Shown in pieces: positions 55,266-64,000 of a DNA stretch of 64,000 nt (position 1 is its first letter; each line of letters opens with the position of its first letter). Origin of the DNA: Atlantibacter hermannii. Lineage in GTDB: Bacteria > Pseudomonadota > Gammaproteobacteria > Enterobacterales > Enterobacteriaceae. The translations under genes and the position numbers were made by a program. The DNA is taken from assembly GCF_009907385.1 (NCBI RefSeq), contig NZ_JAAATR010000018.1, positions 62,001-126,000 on the forward strand. The letters run 5' to 3'. The notes below the pieces were generated by a model. That model saw only the letters and a list, made by a program, of their open reading frames with translations, was not told where the DNA came from and searched no databases.

Positions 55266-56078
55266 ATGGCGCGATACCCCATCCGGCAACAATTCTGGCG
55301 CAGCGACGCGTTGCCCTGGCTTGAAGTGCGTAACGTGGAAGACGGGCGCACGGTCAGCTACGCGCCGCACACTCACGAAACATTCTCCATCGGCGCTATT
55401 GTCGGGGGCGCCAGCAGCTACCTGAATGAGAAAACGCGTATCGAGGTCAGCGAAGGTACGGTTGTCCTGATGAATCCCGGCGATCTGCACGCCTGCAACC
55501 CGTTGCAAAACCAGCCCTGGGCCTACCGAATGTTCTATTTCGACAGCCGCTGGCTGAACGAACTTACCGGGAGAAATGCCGACGACGCCTGCCATTTCAC
55601 CCAGACCTGGACCCGCGACAACGCGATTTTCGACGGCCTGAACCGGCTGTATCACATTGTGGTGGATGCCGGGCGGGAGACGCTGGAGAAAGCGTGCGAA
55701 GCGGCGGGCCTGATGCTGATGGTACAGCAGCGGCTACGCCCGCTGGATCGCCAGCCCGATGCCGCGCCCGCGCTGCTCGCCAGAGTGAAAGCGAAAATCA
55801 ACGAGGAGTACCACGCGCCGCTTACCCTGGCGGAACTGGCGCAGACCGCCGGATTGTCCGTTAGCCATCTGATCCGCCTGTGCCAGCAGCATTACGGCGC
55901 AACGCCCCACGCGCTGCTAATGAACCGCCGCCTGCATATTGCCCGCGAGCGGCTCAAGCGCGGCGCGCCGCTGGCGGATGTCGCCCAGGACGTGGGTTTT
56001 GCCGATCAGGCGCATTTTCAGCGCGCGTTCAAACAGCACCTGGCGGTAACGCCGAAGCAGTACCGCGATCTGCTTTAA
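55266..56078 (+). CDS. AraC-family transcriptional regulator
   Basis: The 270-aa protein has an N-terminal cupin domain with HTHETFSIGAIVGG and VVLMNPGDLHACNP. The C-terminal AraC DNA-binding domain has LTLAELAQTAGLSVSHLIRLCQQHYGATP and DVAQDVGFADQAHFQRAFKQHLAVTPKQYR. The ATG at 55266 begins MARYPIRQQFW; the frame is open to 55215 (TTG). It overlaps the end of the LysE-type exporter gene by 4 bp (convergent stops). Such AraC-LysE pairs often regulate the exporter; that is inference. Confidence 0.85.
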   Translation: MARYPIRQQFWRSDALPWLEVRNVEDGRTVSYAPHTHETFSIGAIVGGASSYLNEKTRIEVSEGTVVLMNPGDLHACNPLQNQPWAYRMFYFDSRWLNELTGRNADDACHFTQTWTRDNAIFDGLNRLYHIVVDAGRETLEKACEAAGLMLMVQQRLRPLDRQPDAAPALLARVKAKINEEYHAPLTLAELAQTAGLSVSHLIRLCQQHYGATPHALLMNRRLHIARERLKRGAPLADVAQDVGFADQAHFQRAFKQHLAVTPKQYRDLL

Positions 56079-56662
56079 GCGAGCGCCAGCCAGGCGGCGC
56101 AGCCCAGCAGCATCGCCGCCAGTAGCCGGTTAAACAGCCGGATCCGGGCGGGCTGTTGCAGCCAGCCGCTCAGCGACGCCCCCGCCAGCGCCCAGCTCAG
56201 AATCGACAAATAGCAGACCACGAAATAGATCCCGGCGAACAGCCACAGTGTGGCGTGATTGCCGTCGCTGGCGAATAACCCCATGCCCGCCACGCAGGCC
56301 AGCCAGGCTTTCGGGTTCAGCCACTGCATCAGCGCGCCGTTAAACGCCCCCGGCGCGCGCTGCGCCTCGCGGTTATTCATTTCGCCGTTATCCCGCGCCA
56401 GCCGCCAGGCCATCCACAGTAAAAACGCGATGCCGCCGAGGCGGATCGCACCCTGTAGCGCGGGCCATAACAGCAACAGCTCATACAACCCATAGCCGGT
56501 GGCGAGCAGCAGCGCGGTAAAGCCCACCGTCGCCCCCGTGACGTGCGGGACGCTGGCCCGCCAGCCAAAACTGACGCCGCTGCTTAACGCCACCAGATTA
56601 ACCGGCCCCGGCGATACCGACGACACCAGCGCAAACACCATCATCGACCAGACAACACTCAT
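56075..56662 (-). CDS. LysE/RhtB-family amino-acid exporter
   Basis: The 195-aa membrane protein has about five or six helices. The N-terminal LysE signature is SPGPVNLVALSSGVSFGWRASVPHVTGATVGF (outlined by SPGPVN and GWRAS). WLNPKAWLACVAGMGLFA is in the middle. It exports an amino acid or related compound through the inner membrane; the substrate is unknown. It converges on the AraC regulator with a 4-bp stop overlap. Confidence 0.87.
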   Translation of the reverse strand: MSVVWSMMVFALVSSVSPGPVNLVALSSGVSFGWRASVPHVTGATVGFTALLLATGYGLYELLLLWPALQGAIRLGGIAFLLWMAWRLARDNGEMNNREAQRAPGAFNGALMQWLNPKAWLACVAGMGLFASDGNHATLWLFAGIYFVVCYLSILSWALAGASLSGWLQQPARIRLFNRLLAAMLLGCAAWLALA

Positions 56663-56747
56663 AACCCCTCCTGTTAGTGAAGGGGTTACCGTGCCATGTC
56701 AGGCCATGCGGGTATTGAATAAAATACGCATCGCTGCGTGGAGAGGA

Positions 56748-57200
56748 TCAGTGCAGGTAAGTGACCGTGCCGTCCGGTACAAACAGCGCGTTGTAACGCA
56801 ACTGGAAAGCGTTGAGCTCGTCGTTATCCAGATCCAGCTCGTGGTAAAAGCGCAGGGCCAGGCGGATTTGCGCATCGGTCAGCGGGGCGCTTAACCGGCC
56901 TTTTTGCAGGATGCGGTGCCAGCGCAGCAGATTTTGCTCGCTGCCGTCGACGATATACGCCTGATAAATCAGCAGCAACTGAGCGGCGTTTTGCAGATGC
57001 ACTTCATCGGGGCGCGCCAGATACTGAATAAACTCGTGCCCGGCCTGTTTGCCCATCTGGTCGATCATCGACTCCACCTGCAACGTCTGAATATTGAGAC
57101 GTTCGCTAAGACGCCGCACCGCGCGACGCGAATCGGAGGTCAATACCCGAAAACCCACCACAAACACCACCACCAGGGTAGCCAGCATCAACCAAATCAT
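56748..57200 (-). CDS. DUF1198 protein, YicN-like
   Basis: The 150-aa protein starts MIWLMLATLVVVFVVGFRVL, an N-terminal helix, followed by SDSRRAVRRLSERL and QAGHEFIQYLARPDEVHLQNAAQLLLIYQAYIVDGSEQNLLRWHRILQKGRL (outlined by VDGSEQNLL and WHRILQK). Length and motifs match E. coli YicN. The ATG chosen matches that family; an in-frame start at 57215 exists. Function unknown. Confidence 0.87.
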   Translation of the reverse strand: MIWLMLATLVVVFVVGFRVLTSDSRRAVRRLSERLNIQTLQVESMIDQMGKQAGHEFIQYLARPDEVHLQNAAQLLLIYQAYIVDGSEQNLLRWHRILQKGRLSAPLTDAQIRLALRFYHELDLDNDELNAFQLRYNALFVPDGTVTYLH

Positions 57201-57338
57201 GTTTATTCCCGCCACAAAAGAGAGTGCCTATCATAGGCTAAACCCGTCGGCAGGAAAAATAGCCGTGAAGGCCTGACGCGAAAACGAAAGCCCATCATCG
57301 CTCAGCGAATAAAAACGTAAGTCCGGGGATTTCCCCTA

Positions 57339-57365
57339 TAAAGTTTTCCGGGGATTTTCCGATAC
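57339..57365 (+). promoter_or_regulatory. Sigma-28 (FliA) promoter of tsr
   Basis: TAAAGTTT at 57339-57346, an 11-bp spacer and TCCGATAC at 57358-57365 fit the FliA consensus TAAAGTTT-N11-GCCGATAA with two mismatches. It lies 32 bp before the tsr ATG. It implies class III flagellar control and a motile organism. Confidence 0.85.
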
Positions 57366-57397
57366 CCCTTTTTATTTTGCCTCGGGAAACAGTCACC

Positions 57398-59065
57398 ATG
57401 CTCAACCGTATCAAAGTCGTCACCAGCCTGCTTATCGTACTGGGGCTCTTTGGCCTCTTACAGTTAACGTCGGGCGGGTTGTTCTTTAACGCGCTGAAAA
57501 ACGACAAGGAAAACTTCACCGTTCTTCAGACCATCCGTCAGCAGCAGTCCACACTGAACGCCAGCTGGGTGGCGCTGATCCAGACCCGCAACACCCTGAA
57601 CCGTGCCGGTATCCGCTACATGATGGATTCCAACCAGATGGGCAGCGGCGCGACCGTAGCGCAGCTAATGCAGATCGCGCAAACCTCGCTGAAGCTGGCG
57701 GAAGAGCAGTGGACAGCCTATGAGGCCCTGCCGCGCGACCCGCGCCAGAGCGAGCAAACCGCGCAGGAAGTGAAGCGCACCTACGATATCTACCATAACG
57801 CGCTGGCGGAGCTGATCCAGCTGCTGGGCGCCGGTAAAATCAACGCCTTCTTTGACCAGCCGACCCAGAGCTACCAGGACGGGATGCAGAAAGCCTACGA
57901 CAGCTACCTGGCCGAGAACGACGGTCTGTACCAGCTGGCGGTGGATGGCAGCAACGATTCCTATAACCTGGCACTGTGGATCCTGATCGGCGTGCTGGGC
58001 ACCGTGCTGGCGGTGATGATTGTGGTGTGGATCGGCATCAACAAAGCGTTGATCCATCCGTTACAGCGCCTGCTGGAAAACATCCGTCATATCGCTAACG
58101 GCGATCTGGTGCGCGGTATTGAGGTTCATGGCACCAACGAGATGGGCCAACTGGCGGCGAGCCTGCGCCATATGCAGGATGAGCTGGCGAAAACCGTGGG
58201 CGATGTGCGTACCGGCGCGAACGCGATCTACAGCGGCGCGAGCGAAATCGCCATCGGCAACAACGATCTCTCTTCCCGTACCGAGCAGCAGGCGGCCTCG
58301 CTGGAAGAAACCGCTGCCAGCATGGAAGAGCTGACCGCAACGGTGAAACAGAACGCCGAAAACGCCCGTCAGGCCAGCCAGCTGGCGCTGAGCGCCTCTG
58401 AAACCGCGCAGAAGGGCGGTAAGGTGGTGAGCAACGTGGTGCAGACCATGCACGAAATCGCCGGTAGCTCGCAGAAAATTGCCGATATCACCAGCGTGAT
58501 CGACGGCATCGCCTTCCAGACCAACATCCTGGCGCTGAACGCTGCGGTGGAAGCCGCGCGTGCAGGCGAGCAGGGCCGTGGTTTTGCGGTGGTGGCCGGT
58601 GAGGTTCGCAACCTGGCAAGCCGCAGCGCCCAGGCCGCGAAAGAGATTAAAGGCCTGATTGAAGACTCGGTCAGCAAAGTGGAAATCGGTTCGACGCTGG
58701 TAGAAAGCGCGGGCGAAACCATGGGCGAGATTGTTAACGCGGTAACCCGCGTGACCGACATCATGGGCGAAATCGCCTCGGCGTCTGACGAGCAGAGCCG
58801 CGGTATCGACCAGGTGGGCCTGGCGGTTGCCGAGATGGATCGCGTGACCCAGCAGAACGCCTCGCTGGTGCAGGAATCCGCGGCTGCCGCTGCGGCGCTG
58901 GAAGAACAGGCCAGCCGCCTGACGCAGGCGGTGTCGGTATTCCGCATCAACGCCGACGCGCGGGAGATTTCACAGGACGCGACTCCGCCAAAAGCGCCAG
59001 CTGCGCCGCTGGCGACCCGTAAACCCGCTCTGGCGGATAGCGGCGATAACTGGGAAACGTTTTAA
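57398..59065 (+). CDS. tsr: Serine chemoreceptor Tsr
   Basis: The 555-aa methyl-accepting chemotaxis protein starts [21 protein letters not shown]1 is near residues 7-28 and TM2 near 190-213. The periplasmic domain has [14 protein letters not shown], of which Arg64 and neighbours bind serine in E. coli. A HAMP domain follows TM2. The signalling hairpin contains [35 protein letters not shown] (outlined by its [19 protein letters not shown] core). The protein ends in NWETF, the CheR/CheB docking pentapeptide. A frame extension to 57377 is not used. Confidence 0.95.
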   Translation: MLNRIKVVTSLLIVLGLFGLLQLTSGGLFFNALKNDKENFTVLQTIRQQQSTLNASWVALIQTRNTLNRAGIRYMMDSNQMGSGATVAQLMQIAQTSLKLAEEQWTAYEALPRDPRQSEQTAQEVKRTYDIYHNALAELIQLLGAGKINAFFDQPTQSYQDGMQKAYDSYLAENDGLYQLAVDGSNDSYNLALWILIGVLGTVLAVMIVVWIGINKALIHPLQRLLENIRHIANGDLVRGIEVHGTNEMGQLAASLRHMQDELAKTVGDVRTGANAIYSGASEIAIGNNDLSSRTEQQAASLEETAASMEELTATVKQNAENARQASQLALSASETAQKGGKVVSNVVQTMHEIAGSSQKIADITSVIDGIAFQTNILALNAAVEAARAGEQGRGFAVVAGEVRNLASRSAQAAKEIKGLIEDSVSKVEIGSTLVESAGETMGEIVNAVTRVTDIMGEIASASDEQSRGIDQVGLAVAEMDRVTQQNASLVQESAAAAAALEEQASRLTQAVSVFRINADAREISQDATPPKAPAAPLATRKPALADSGDNWETF

Positions 59066-59085
59066 CAGGTAGTCCCGGAAGTCTC

Positions 59086-59110
59086 AGGGGTTCACAGACC
59101 GTGAACCCCT
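59086..59110. terminator. Hairpin between tsr and fic
   Basis: AGGGGTTCAC pairs with GTGAACCCCT across a 5-nt loop. It lies between convergent tsr and fic, touching the fic stop. No T run follows on either strand, so it is a 3'-end hairpin of moderate certainty. Confidence 0.6.
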
Positions 59111-60186
59111 TATTGATTCAGTTCCCGCAAGAGTCTGGTGTTGAGATACAGCTTTTCACGCCCGGCGCTCATTTCTTCCAGCACGCCAATTTCTACCAAC
59201 TGCTTCAGGTACGTTGACGCCGTCTGGCGTTTGGCCACGCCGCGTTCCACAAGGTTTTCTATTCGGCAATACGGCTGCGCAAACAGCGCCTGGATAAGTT
59301 CATGGGTGTAGATTTTAGGCAGCTTTTCACGCACGTACTCAGTGGTGCCTGCTATCAGCTCCCGAACAACCGATATTTTATCGGTGGTCCATCGGGACGT
59401 GTTTTCCACTGCTTCCAGCATAAACACTATCCACGCTTCCCAGTCTCCGTGTTCTGTGACCCTGCGCAGGAGGGTGTAGTAATCATCACGCCTTTCCAGA
59501 ATAAAGCGGGATAAATACAAAATTGGCAGGGAAAGTAAACCCGCCTGAATCAGGTACAGAATATTCAGAATGCGGCCCGTTCGCCCGTTGCCGTCGGGGA
59601 AGGGATGGATGCACTCAAACTGGTAGTGCGCGATAGCCATTTTCACCAGCGGATCGACATCATCATCGCTATAAATGAAACGCTCCCAGTTCGCCAGTAA
59701 GTTACGGATGGCGTCTTCACCCACCGGCGGCGTGTATACCACGGTATTATTGTGGTCGCGCAATACCGTTCCCGGCGTTTTGCGGATATCGGTTTGCACG
59801 GCGCGCAGGTTGGTGCAGATAGCCACCGCTGTGTTTGTACAGAGCGGATAGCTATTCAGGTGGGTATAACCATCATAAAGCGCGGTACGAGAGCGCAGCG
59901 CTTCTTTGGTCGCGGGATCTGCGCCCTCCTCGCGATCGGCATACTGAAACAGCCGATCGCTGGTGGTGACAATGTTTTCAATGCGCGAAGAGTCTTTCGC
60001 CTCCAGCATCGGAAGAATATTGATCAGTAAACCCTGGTCGGGGATAAGCTCACCGGCAGTTTTCAGCTCGGCGATGGCCGCCCGGGCGCTGATGCAGGCT
60101 TTCAGAACATTGCGCGTTTCAATATGTTCCAGATCAGGCGGAAGTAAAGGTAGGTCGTTATAGGGCGTTTCCGGGTGCCAACTCAT
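59110..60186 (-). CDS. Fic-domain AMP transferase (class II)
   Basis: The 358-aa protein has the Fic motif HPFPDGNGRTGR (about residues 199-210), the catalytic loop that transfers AMP (or another nucleotide monophosphate) to hydroxyl side chains. An N-terminal inhibitory helix reads KDSSRIENI, with S-x-x-x-E-N, placing it in class II with autoinhibition. A C-terminal winged-helix-like part includes RIENLVERGVAKRQTASTYLKQLVEIGVLEE. The target is unknown. Three 70-bp tandem repeats lie directly upstream. Confidence 0.88.
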   Translation of the reverse strand: MSWHPETPYNDLPLLPPDLEHIETRNVLKACISARAAIAELKTAGELIPDQGLLINILPMLEAKDSSRIENIVTTSDRLFQYADREEGADPATKEALRSRTALYDGYTHLNSYPLCTNTAVAICTNLRAVQTDIRKTPGTVLRDHNNTVVYTPPVGEDAIRNLLANWERFIYSDDDVDPLVKMAIAHYQFECIHPFPDGNGRTGRILNILYLIQAGLLSLPILYLSRFILERRDDYYTLLRRVTEHGDWEAWIVFMLEAVENTSRWTTDKISVVRELIAGTTEYVREKLPKIYTHELIQALFAQPYCRIENLVERGVAKRQTASTYLKQLVEIGVLEEMSAGREKLYLNTRLLRELNQ

Positions 60187-60187
60187 A

Positions 60188-60360
60188 TGTTTAAAAAAAC
60201 CGTTTTTATCGACATATCGTCATAATAGGTCGATGTGATAAACATGTCACGGCGTCATGTTTAAAAAAACGCGTTTTATCGACATATGGCCGGAACGTGT
60301 CGATGCCATAAACCTGTCCCCGCCCTGTGTTTAAAAAATCCGTTTTTATCGACATATCCC
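60188..60360. repeat. 70-bp tandem repeats upstream of fic
   Basis: Units begin at 60188, 60258 and 60328, a strict 70-bp period; the last is partial (33 bp). Each starts TGTTTAAAAAA and includes TTTTATCGACATAT; the two complete units also share TCGATG-x-x-ATAAAC-x-TGTC. Within a unit ATCGACA and TGTCGAT form a dyad. The block directly precedes the fic start, so it covers the fic promoter and may hold repeated operator sites. Confidence 0.85.
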
Positions 60361-60405
60361 GAGACAGTGCCAACGAGACCGCCCATCCCTGGGCCGCTTT
60401 TCGCC

Positions 60406-60705
60406 TTACTTCACCTCTGGCAGCAATCCAATAAAGCTCCGCTTCTTCCTTGGCTCCGACATCATCGAATCCAGCGCCTCCACACAAGCCTTATAGTGTG
60501 GCGTTTCCTTATGGGCCAGCACCGCGTCGTCGTCCTGATAGGCTTCGTAGATGTAAAACCGCGTCTTTACTTTTGGGTCCTGCAAGACGTCAAAACGCAG
60601 GTTGCCGGGTTCGGCGATCGCGCCCTCGTGGTTGGCGCGGAACACCGTTAAAAACTCATCCACCCGGTCCGGTTTGATGTTGATCTCAACCAGCGTCACA
60701 TTCAT
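60406..60705 (-). CDS. lsrG: (4S)-4-hydroxy-5-phosphonooxypentane-2,3-dione isomerase LsrG
   Basis: The 99-aa ABM-domain enzyme reads [30 protein letters not shown] and [13 protein letters not shown], nearly as in E. coli LsrG (96 aa). It isomerises phospho-AI-2 so that LsrF can break it down, ending the quorum signal. It overlaps lsrF by 4 bp and is the last gene of the operon. Confidence 0.95.
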   Translation of the reverse strand: MNVTLVEINIKPDRVDEFLTVFRANHEGAIAEPGNLRFDVLQDPKVKTRFYIYEAYQDDDAVLAHKETPHYKACVEALDSMMSEPRKKRSFIGLLPEVK

Positions 60706-61592
60706 GCCTTTCCTCCCTGTGCTTTTTCTTCCTGCCAGAACTGGTACGCTTCGCGTGCCGACATATTCTCGTGTACCACTTTTTTCACCGCTTTAAGCAT
60801 GGCGAGCGGAGCCTCGGACTGGAAGATGTTGCGCCCCATGTCCACGCCGCTGGCCCCCTGGTCGATGGCCCGCCAGCACATCTCCAGCGCATCCAGTTCC
60901 GGCAGCTTTTTGCCGCCCGCAATGACAATCGGCACCGGGCAGCTGGCGGTGACTTTCTCAAAGCCTTGTTCAACGTAATAGGTTTTGACGAACTGCGCGC
61001 CAATCTCGGCGGCGATGCGGCTGGCCAGCGAGAAGTAGCGGGCGTCGCGCGCCATCTCTTTCCCCACGCCGGTGACCGCCAGCGTGGGGATTCCGTAGCG
61101 GGTGCCTTCATCCACCAGTTTGATGATGTTATTGATCGACTGGTGCTCGTACTCGGAGCCGATATAAATCTGCGCCGCCACCGCACAGGCGTTGAGCCGC
61201 AGGGCGTCTTCCATCGCCACCGCCACGCACTCGTTCGACAGTTCCGCCAGAATCGAGTTGCCGCCGGACGCGCGCAGCACCACCGGCTTATTGGTGGCGG
61301 GCGGCACCTGGCTGCGCAGAATGCCGCGGGTACACATCAGCACGTCGGTTTCCTGATACAGCGGTGCGATGGACAGATCGATACGCTCCAGCCCGGTGGT
61401 CGGGCCCTGGAAATAGCCGTGGTCGAACGCCAGCATCACCGTACGGTTAGTGGCCGGGTTGAAAATCCGCGCCAGACGCGACTGCATCCCCCAGTCCAGC
61501 GCGCCGCAGCCTTTCAGCGCAAACAGCGTGTTCTTCTGGGGCTGCCCAATACCAAAATCTTTGCCGTCCTTGATGTCGTCTAAATCAGCCAT
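60702..61592 (-). CDS. lsrF: 3-hydroxy-5-phosphonooxypentane-2,4-dione thiolase LsrF
   Basis: The 296-aa class I aldolase-like enzyme begins [21 protein letters not shown]. It has [17 protein letters not shown] and the Schiff-base Lys in [15 protein letters not shown], as in LsrF. It splits the LsrG product using CoA, giving dihydroxyacetone phosphate and acetyl-CoA. The in-frame ATG 12 bp upstream overlaps the lsrB stop and is an alternative start; I chose the one that matches E. coli. Confidence 0.95.
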   Translation of the reverse strand: MADLDDIKDGKDFGIGQPQKNTLFALKGCGALDWGMQSRLARIFNPATNRTVMLAFDHGYFQGPTTGLERIDLSIAPLYQETDVLMCTRGILRSQVPPATNKPVVLRASGGNSILAELSNECVAVAMEDALRLNACAVAAQIYIGSEYEHQSINNIIKLVDEGTRYGIPTLAVTGVGKEMARDARYFSLASRIAAEIGAQFVKTYYVEQGFEKVTASCPVPIVIAGGKKLPELDALEMCWRAIDQGASGVDMGRNIFQSEAPLAMLKAVKKVVHENMSAREAYQFWQEEKAQGGKA

Positions 61593-61603
61593 TGTCTCCC
61601 CCA

Positions 61604-62620
61604 TCAGAAATCGTATTTGTTGATGTTGTCTTTGGTGAACACCACGCGCTCCGGCAGCAGCACGATGCCGTTGCCTTTGGCTTCGTAGTCGTAACCCTGC
61701 ACTTTGTTCGGCTCCACTTTCAGGGTGCCGATGTCTTTCACTTCGACGCTGTCGCCGACGTTAAGATCGCCTTTCTTCAGCAGGGTATCCGCCACGTTGA
61801 CGGCGATTTTGCCCTGTTGCACCACGTCCCACAGGCCGAAGGCTTTCACCGTGCCGCGCTCCACGTACGGGCGCATCACGTTCGGCGTGCTGAACCCGAC
61901 AATCGCCACCCCGGTACGCTTAAGGTTTTCCGCCGCCTGGGCCGCCGCCGGCAGCGCGTTGGCGTCCGGCGCGATGATCGCGTCCAGATCCGGGTAAGCC
62001 TTTAAGATGCCCTCGGCGGTTTGCAGAGACTTGGTGGCGTCGTTATAGCCAAACTGGGTGGTGACGATCTGCCACTGCGGATGATCTTTGGCGATCTTCG
62101 CTTTGGCCTCTTTCACCCACTGGTTCTGGTCGGTCACGGTGGGGCTGGAGTAGAAAAACGCCACTTTGGCGTCGGGTTTGGTGACCTGCTTCGACGCCAT
62201 TTCCACCAGCATCCCGCCCAACTGCTCCGGGGTGCCCTGGTTGATGTAGATGCTGCGGCATTCCGGCCTGGTGTCCGAGTCCCAGGTCAGCACTTTTACG
62301 CCGCGCTGCATGGCGCGTTTCAGGGCAGGGCACAAGCCGTCCGGGGAGACCGCCGACACGATGATCGCGTTATACCCCTGGTTAACGAAGTTGTTGATCA
62401 ACTGCACCTGGCCCGACACGCTCGGCTCCGTCGGCCCGTCATAGGTGACGTCCGCGCCAAGCTGCTTGCCCGCTTCTTTCGCCCCGTTGCCGCCGCTGGT
62501 AAAGAACCCGACGCCCACCAGCTTGGGAATAAAGGCGATGCGATCAGCCGCCTGGGCAGTCACGACGCTCAAGGCCAGTGCCAGAGCACTGCATTGCAGC
62601 ACACGTTTTGCTGTATTCAT
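61604..62620 (-). CDS. lsrB: AI-2 ABC transporter substrate-binding protein LsrB
   Basis: The 338-aa periplasmic protein has a signal peptide of about 24 residues ([20 protein letters not shown], cleavage after AQA). The mature part has the ribose-binding fold of LsrB, with [28 protein letters not shown] and [27 protein letters not shown] in outline. It binds cyclic AI-2 and delivers it to LsrACD. It sits between lsrD and lsrF. Confidence 0.96.
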   Translation of the reverse strand: MNTAKRVLQCSALALALSVVTAQAADRIAFIPKLVGVGFFTSGGNGAKEAGKQLGADVTYDGPTEPSVSGQVQLINNFVNQGYNAIIVSAVSPDGLCPALKRAMQRGVKVLTWDSDTRPECRSIYINQGTPEQLGGMLVEMASKQVTKPDAKVAFFYSSPTVTDQNQWVKEAKAKIAKDHPQWQIVTTQFGYNDATKSLQTAEGILKAYPDLDAIIAPDANALPAAAQAAENLKRTGVAIVGFSTPNVMRPYVERGTVKAFGLWDVVQQGKIAVNVADTLLKKGDLNVGDSVEVKDIGTLKVEPNKVQGYDYEAKGNGIVLLPERVVFTKDNINKYDF

Positions 62621-62621
62621 C

Positions 62622-63626
62622 TTAAGCTCCTGATTGTTTTATGGCACCGCGGCGAATCTGAACGCGGCGCCATGCCGCACGCAGGGTTTCGCGATGCAAA
62701 CTCACCGAACGACCAATCACCACCACAATCAACAACGCACCGGACAACGCGCTCGATACCTGATTGGGTATCCCGACCATCTGTAACCCCTGCTGCAAAT
62801 ACCCCACCAGCAACGCCGCCAGTGCCGTACCCACCACAGAACCTGAACCACCGTAAATATTGGCGCCGCCGAGCACCGCCGCCGTCAGCGCGGGCATCAG
62901 CAAATCGCGCCCCAAATCCGAACGGGCCGAACCGAAGTAAGAAACCAGAATCACCGCCGCGATGGCCGACGCCAGCCCCACCAGCCCGTAAACGCCGTAC
63001 AGCATGCCGTTGACCGGCAGCGCCGCGTAGCGGGCGGCGCGGGCGTTTTGCCCGAGCAGAAACAGGTGGCGGCCAAAGCGCGCCCGGTGCGCCAGTACCC
63101 AGAAAAACAGCGTGATGACTAAGAACATCACCAGCGGCACCGGCAGGCCGAGCAGCGTGGCGTTGGCGAAAGCGGTGAAGCTGTCCGGGAAGCCGCCGAT
63201 GCCTTCATAGCCCGTCGCGCCCGCCATGCCGGAAAGCAGCAGCGCGCCGCCGCCGTAGAGGTAAAGCGTGCCCAGGGTGATCACCAGCGGGCTGATGCCG
63301 GTGTAGTGGATTAATGCCGCGTTAAGGAAGCCGCAGGCCAGACCGAGTGCCAGGGTTAATCCAATCGCCACACCCATCGGTACGCCGGACTGCATCAGCA
63401 CGCCCAGCGCGATGGCGCACAGCCCGATGGTCGAGCCGAGGGAAATATCGATCCCGCCGCTGATGATCACCAGCGTCAGCGGCAAGGCCACAATGCCGAT
63501 GCAGATAAAATCGCTGGTGCTGAACAGCAGCATATTGATATCGAGCATGCGCGGGTTCAGCGCACCGAACAGCAGGATTTCCAGTACCAGCAACGCCAGC
63601 AGCGCCAGTTCCCAGTTCACTTTCAT
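62622..63626 (-). CDS. lsrD: AI-2 ABC transporter permease LsrD
   Basis: The 334-aa inner-membrane permease has about ten helices and the [15 protein letters not shown] segment typical of ribose-type permeases, plus a late [21 protein letters not shown]. It pairs with LsrC. Its ATG is directly next to the lsrC stop, so the two are coupled. Confidence 0.95.
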   Translation of the reverse strand: MKVNWELALLALLVLEILLFGALNPRMLDINMLLFSTSDFICIGIVALPLTLVIISGGIDISLGSTIGLCAIALGVLMQSGVPMGVAIGLTLALGLACGFLNAALIHYTGISPLVITLGTLYLYGGGALLLSGMAGATGYEGIGGFPDSFTAFANATLLGLPVPLVMFLVITLFFWVLAHRARFGRHLFLLGQNARAARYAALPVNGMLYGVYGLVGLASAIAAVILVSYFGSARSDLGRDLLMPALTAAVLGGANIYGGSGSVVGTALAALLVGYLQQGLQMVGIPNQVSSALSGALLIVVVIGRSVSLHRETLRAAWRRVQIRRGAIKQSGA

Positions 63627-64000
63627 TTACGCCACCTCTTTTTTGTTTTTGCGACCGGGAAACGGCGCGACGTTTTTCCGCCCCGACGCCCCCGGCACAA
63701 AGCGGCTGTATTTCAGCGCGCGCTGGTGGCGGGTCAGCGCCTGGCGCAGCCGTCCGTCGAGCACCAGCACGCCCAGCAGCACCAGCCCGGCGATAAAGTC
63801 GTTCCACCAGGCGGGCAGTTTGAACAGCACCAGCACGGTGTCGATTTGGGTTAAAAAGAACGCGCCGAGGAACGCGCCGATCAGCGTGCCGGTGCCGCCG
63901 AGCAGGGAGATGCCGCCCAGCACGCAGGCGGCGATGGCTTTCATCTCCAGCCCGCTGCCGGTCTGATTGGGCACAAAGCCGATTTGCGAGGCGAACAGAA
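63627..64000 (-). CDS. lsrC: AI-2 ABC transporter permease LsrC, C-terminal part (truncated by window edge)
   Basis: The visible 123 codons read [16 protein letters not shown], then [38 protein letters not shown] (outlined) and a basic C-terminal tail. This is the end of LsrC; the rest and lsrA lie beyond the right edge. The frame is open to the edge, so nothing suggests truncation of the gene itself. Confidence 0.93.
   Translation of the reverse strand, partial: LFASQIGFVPNQTGSGLEMKAIAACVLGGISLLGGTGTLIGAFLGAFFLTQIDTVLVLFKLPAWWNDFIAGLVLLGVLVLDGRLRQALTRHQRALKYSRFVPGASGRKNVAPFPGRKNKKEVA

Overview
The window comes from a motile member of the Enterobacteriaceae, broadly of the Enterobacter/Kosakonia/Salmonella type; I cannot name the genus from sequence alone. 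Most genes are high in G+C and match E. coli or Salmonella core proteins in length and order (treB-treR-mgtA, ridA-pyrI-pyrB-pyrL, tabA, argI, rraB, miaE, yjgM, valS-holC-pepA, lptF-lptG, yjgR, leuX). miaE, a flagellar-class promoter in front of tsr, an lsr operon and a fra-like operon add to the picture. I had no database access: all assignments rest on recalled family sequences, motifs, length and synteny.

Layout. (1) 1-4451: trehalose uptake and its repressor, then mgtA with a complete PhoP box, MgtL leader peptide and structured leader. (2) 4472-10493: a yidL / yidK-yidJ-yidH-yidG-yidF sulfatase locus placed between mgtA and ridA, with a full-length radical-SAM sulfatase-maturation enzyme. 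(3) 10611-28220: core genes for pyrimidine and arginine synthesis, tRNA modification, valyl-tRNA synthetase, Pol III chi subunit, aminopeptidase A and LPS export, ending with a dihydroxyacetone kinase.

(4) 28336-about 43451: a mosaic integrative island at the 3' end of leuX. It holds a P4-type integrase, a KwaA/KwaB-like pair (Kiwa anti-phage system), a complete type I restriction-modification operon (hsdM-hsdS-hsdR) with an extra half-size S-like gene, two zinc-ribbon genes (one decayed), AlpA, an inovirus Gp2/YfjJ-like protein, a truncated DUF4942 remnant, a ParD/ParE-type toxin-antitoxin pair and an XRE-type regulator. The same 11-bp-phased repeat pair lies just inside both ends, and a short match to the leuX 3' end follows the right-hand copy. 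Immediately beyond lie an SBD-HNH (phosphorothioate-dependent type IV) endonuclease and a broken symE, so the defence cluster extends past the proposed border.

(5) 45079-50875: yjiN, an AT-rich unknown membrane protein, a UspF-like protein, an unknown two-gene membrane operon and mdtM. (6) 50989-55168: a GntR regulator, SIS deglycase, PfkB kinase and Dcu-family transporter that match the Salmonella fructose-asparagine genes fraR-B-D-A, but without fraE. (7) 55266-60186: an AraC regulator, a LysE exporter, a YicN-like protein, tsr and a Fic protein preceded by 70-bp tandem repeats. (8) 60406-64000: the distal part of the lsr autoinducer-2 operon (lsrC-D-B-F-G) on the minus strand, with lsrC running off the edge.

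The regions most worth follow-up are the defence island with its putative arm repeats, the half-size HsdS-like protein next to hsdM, the SBD-HNH enzyme, and the 70-bp repeats in front of fic.
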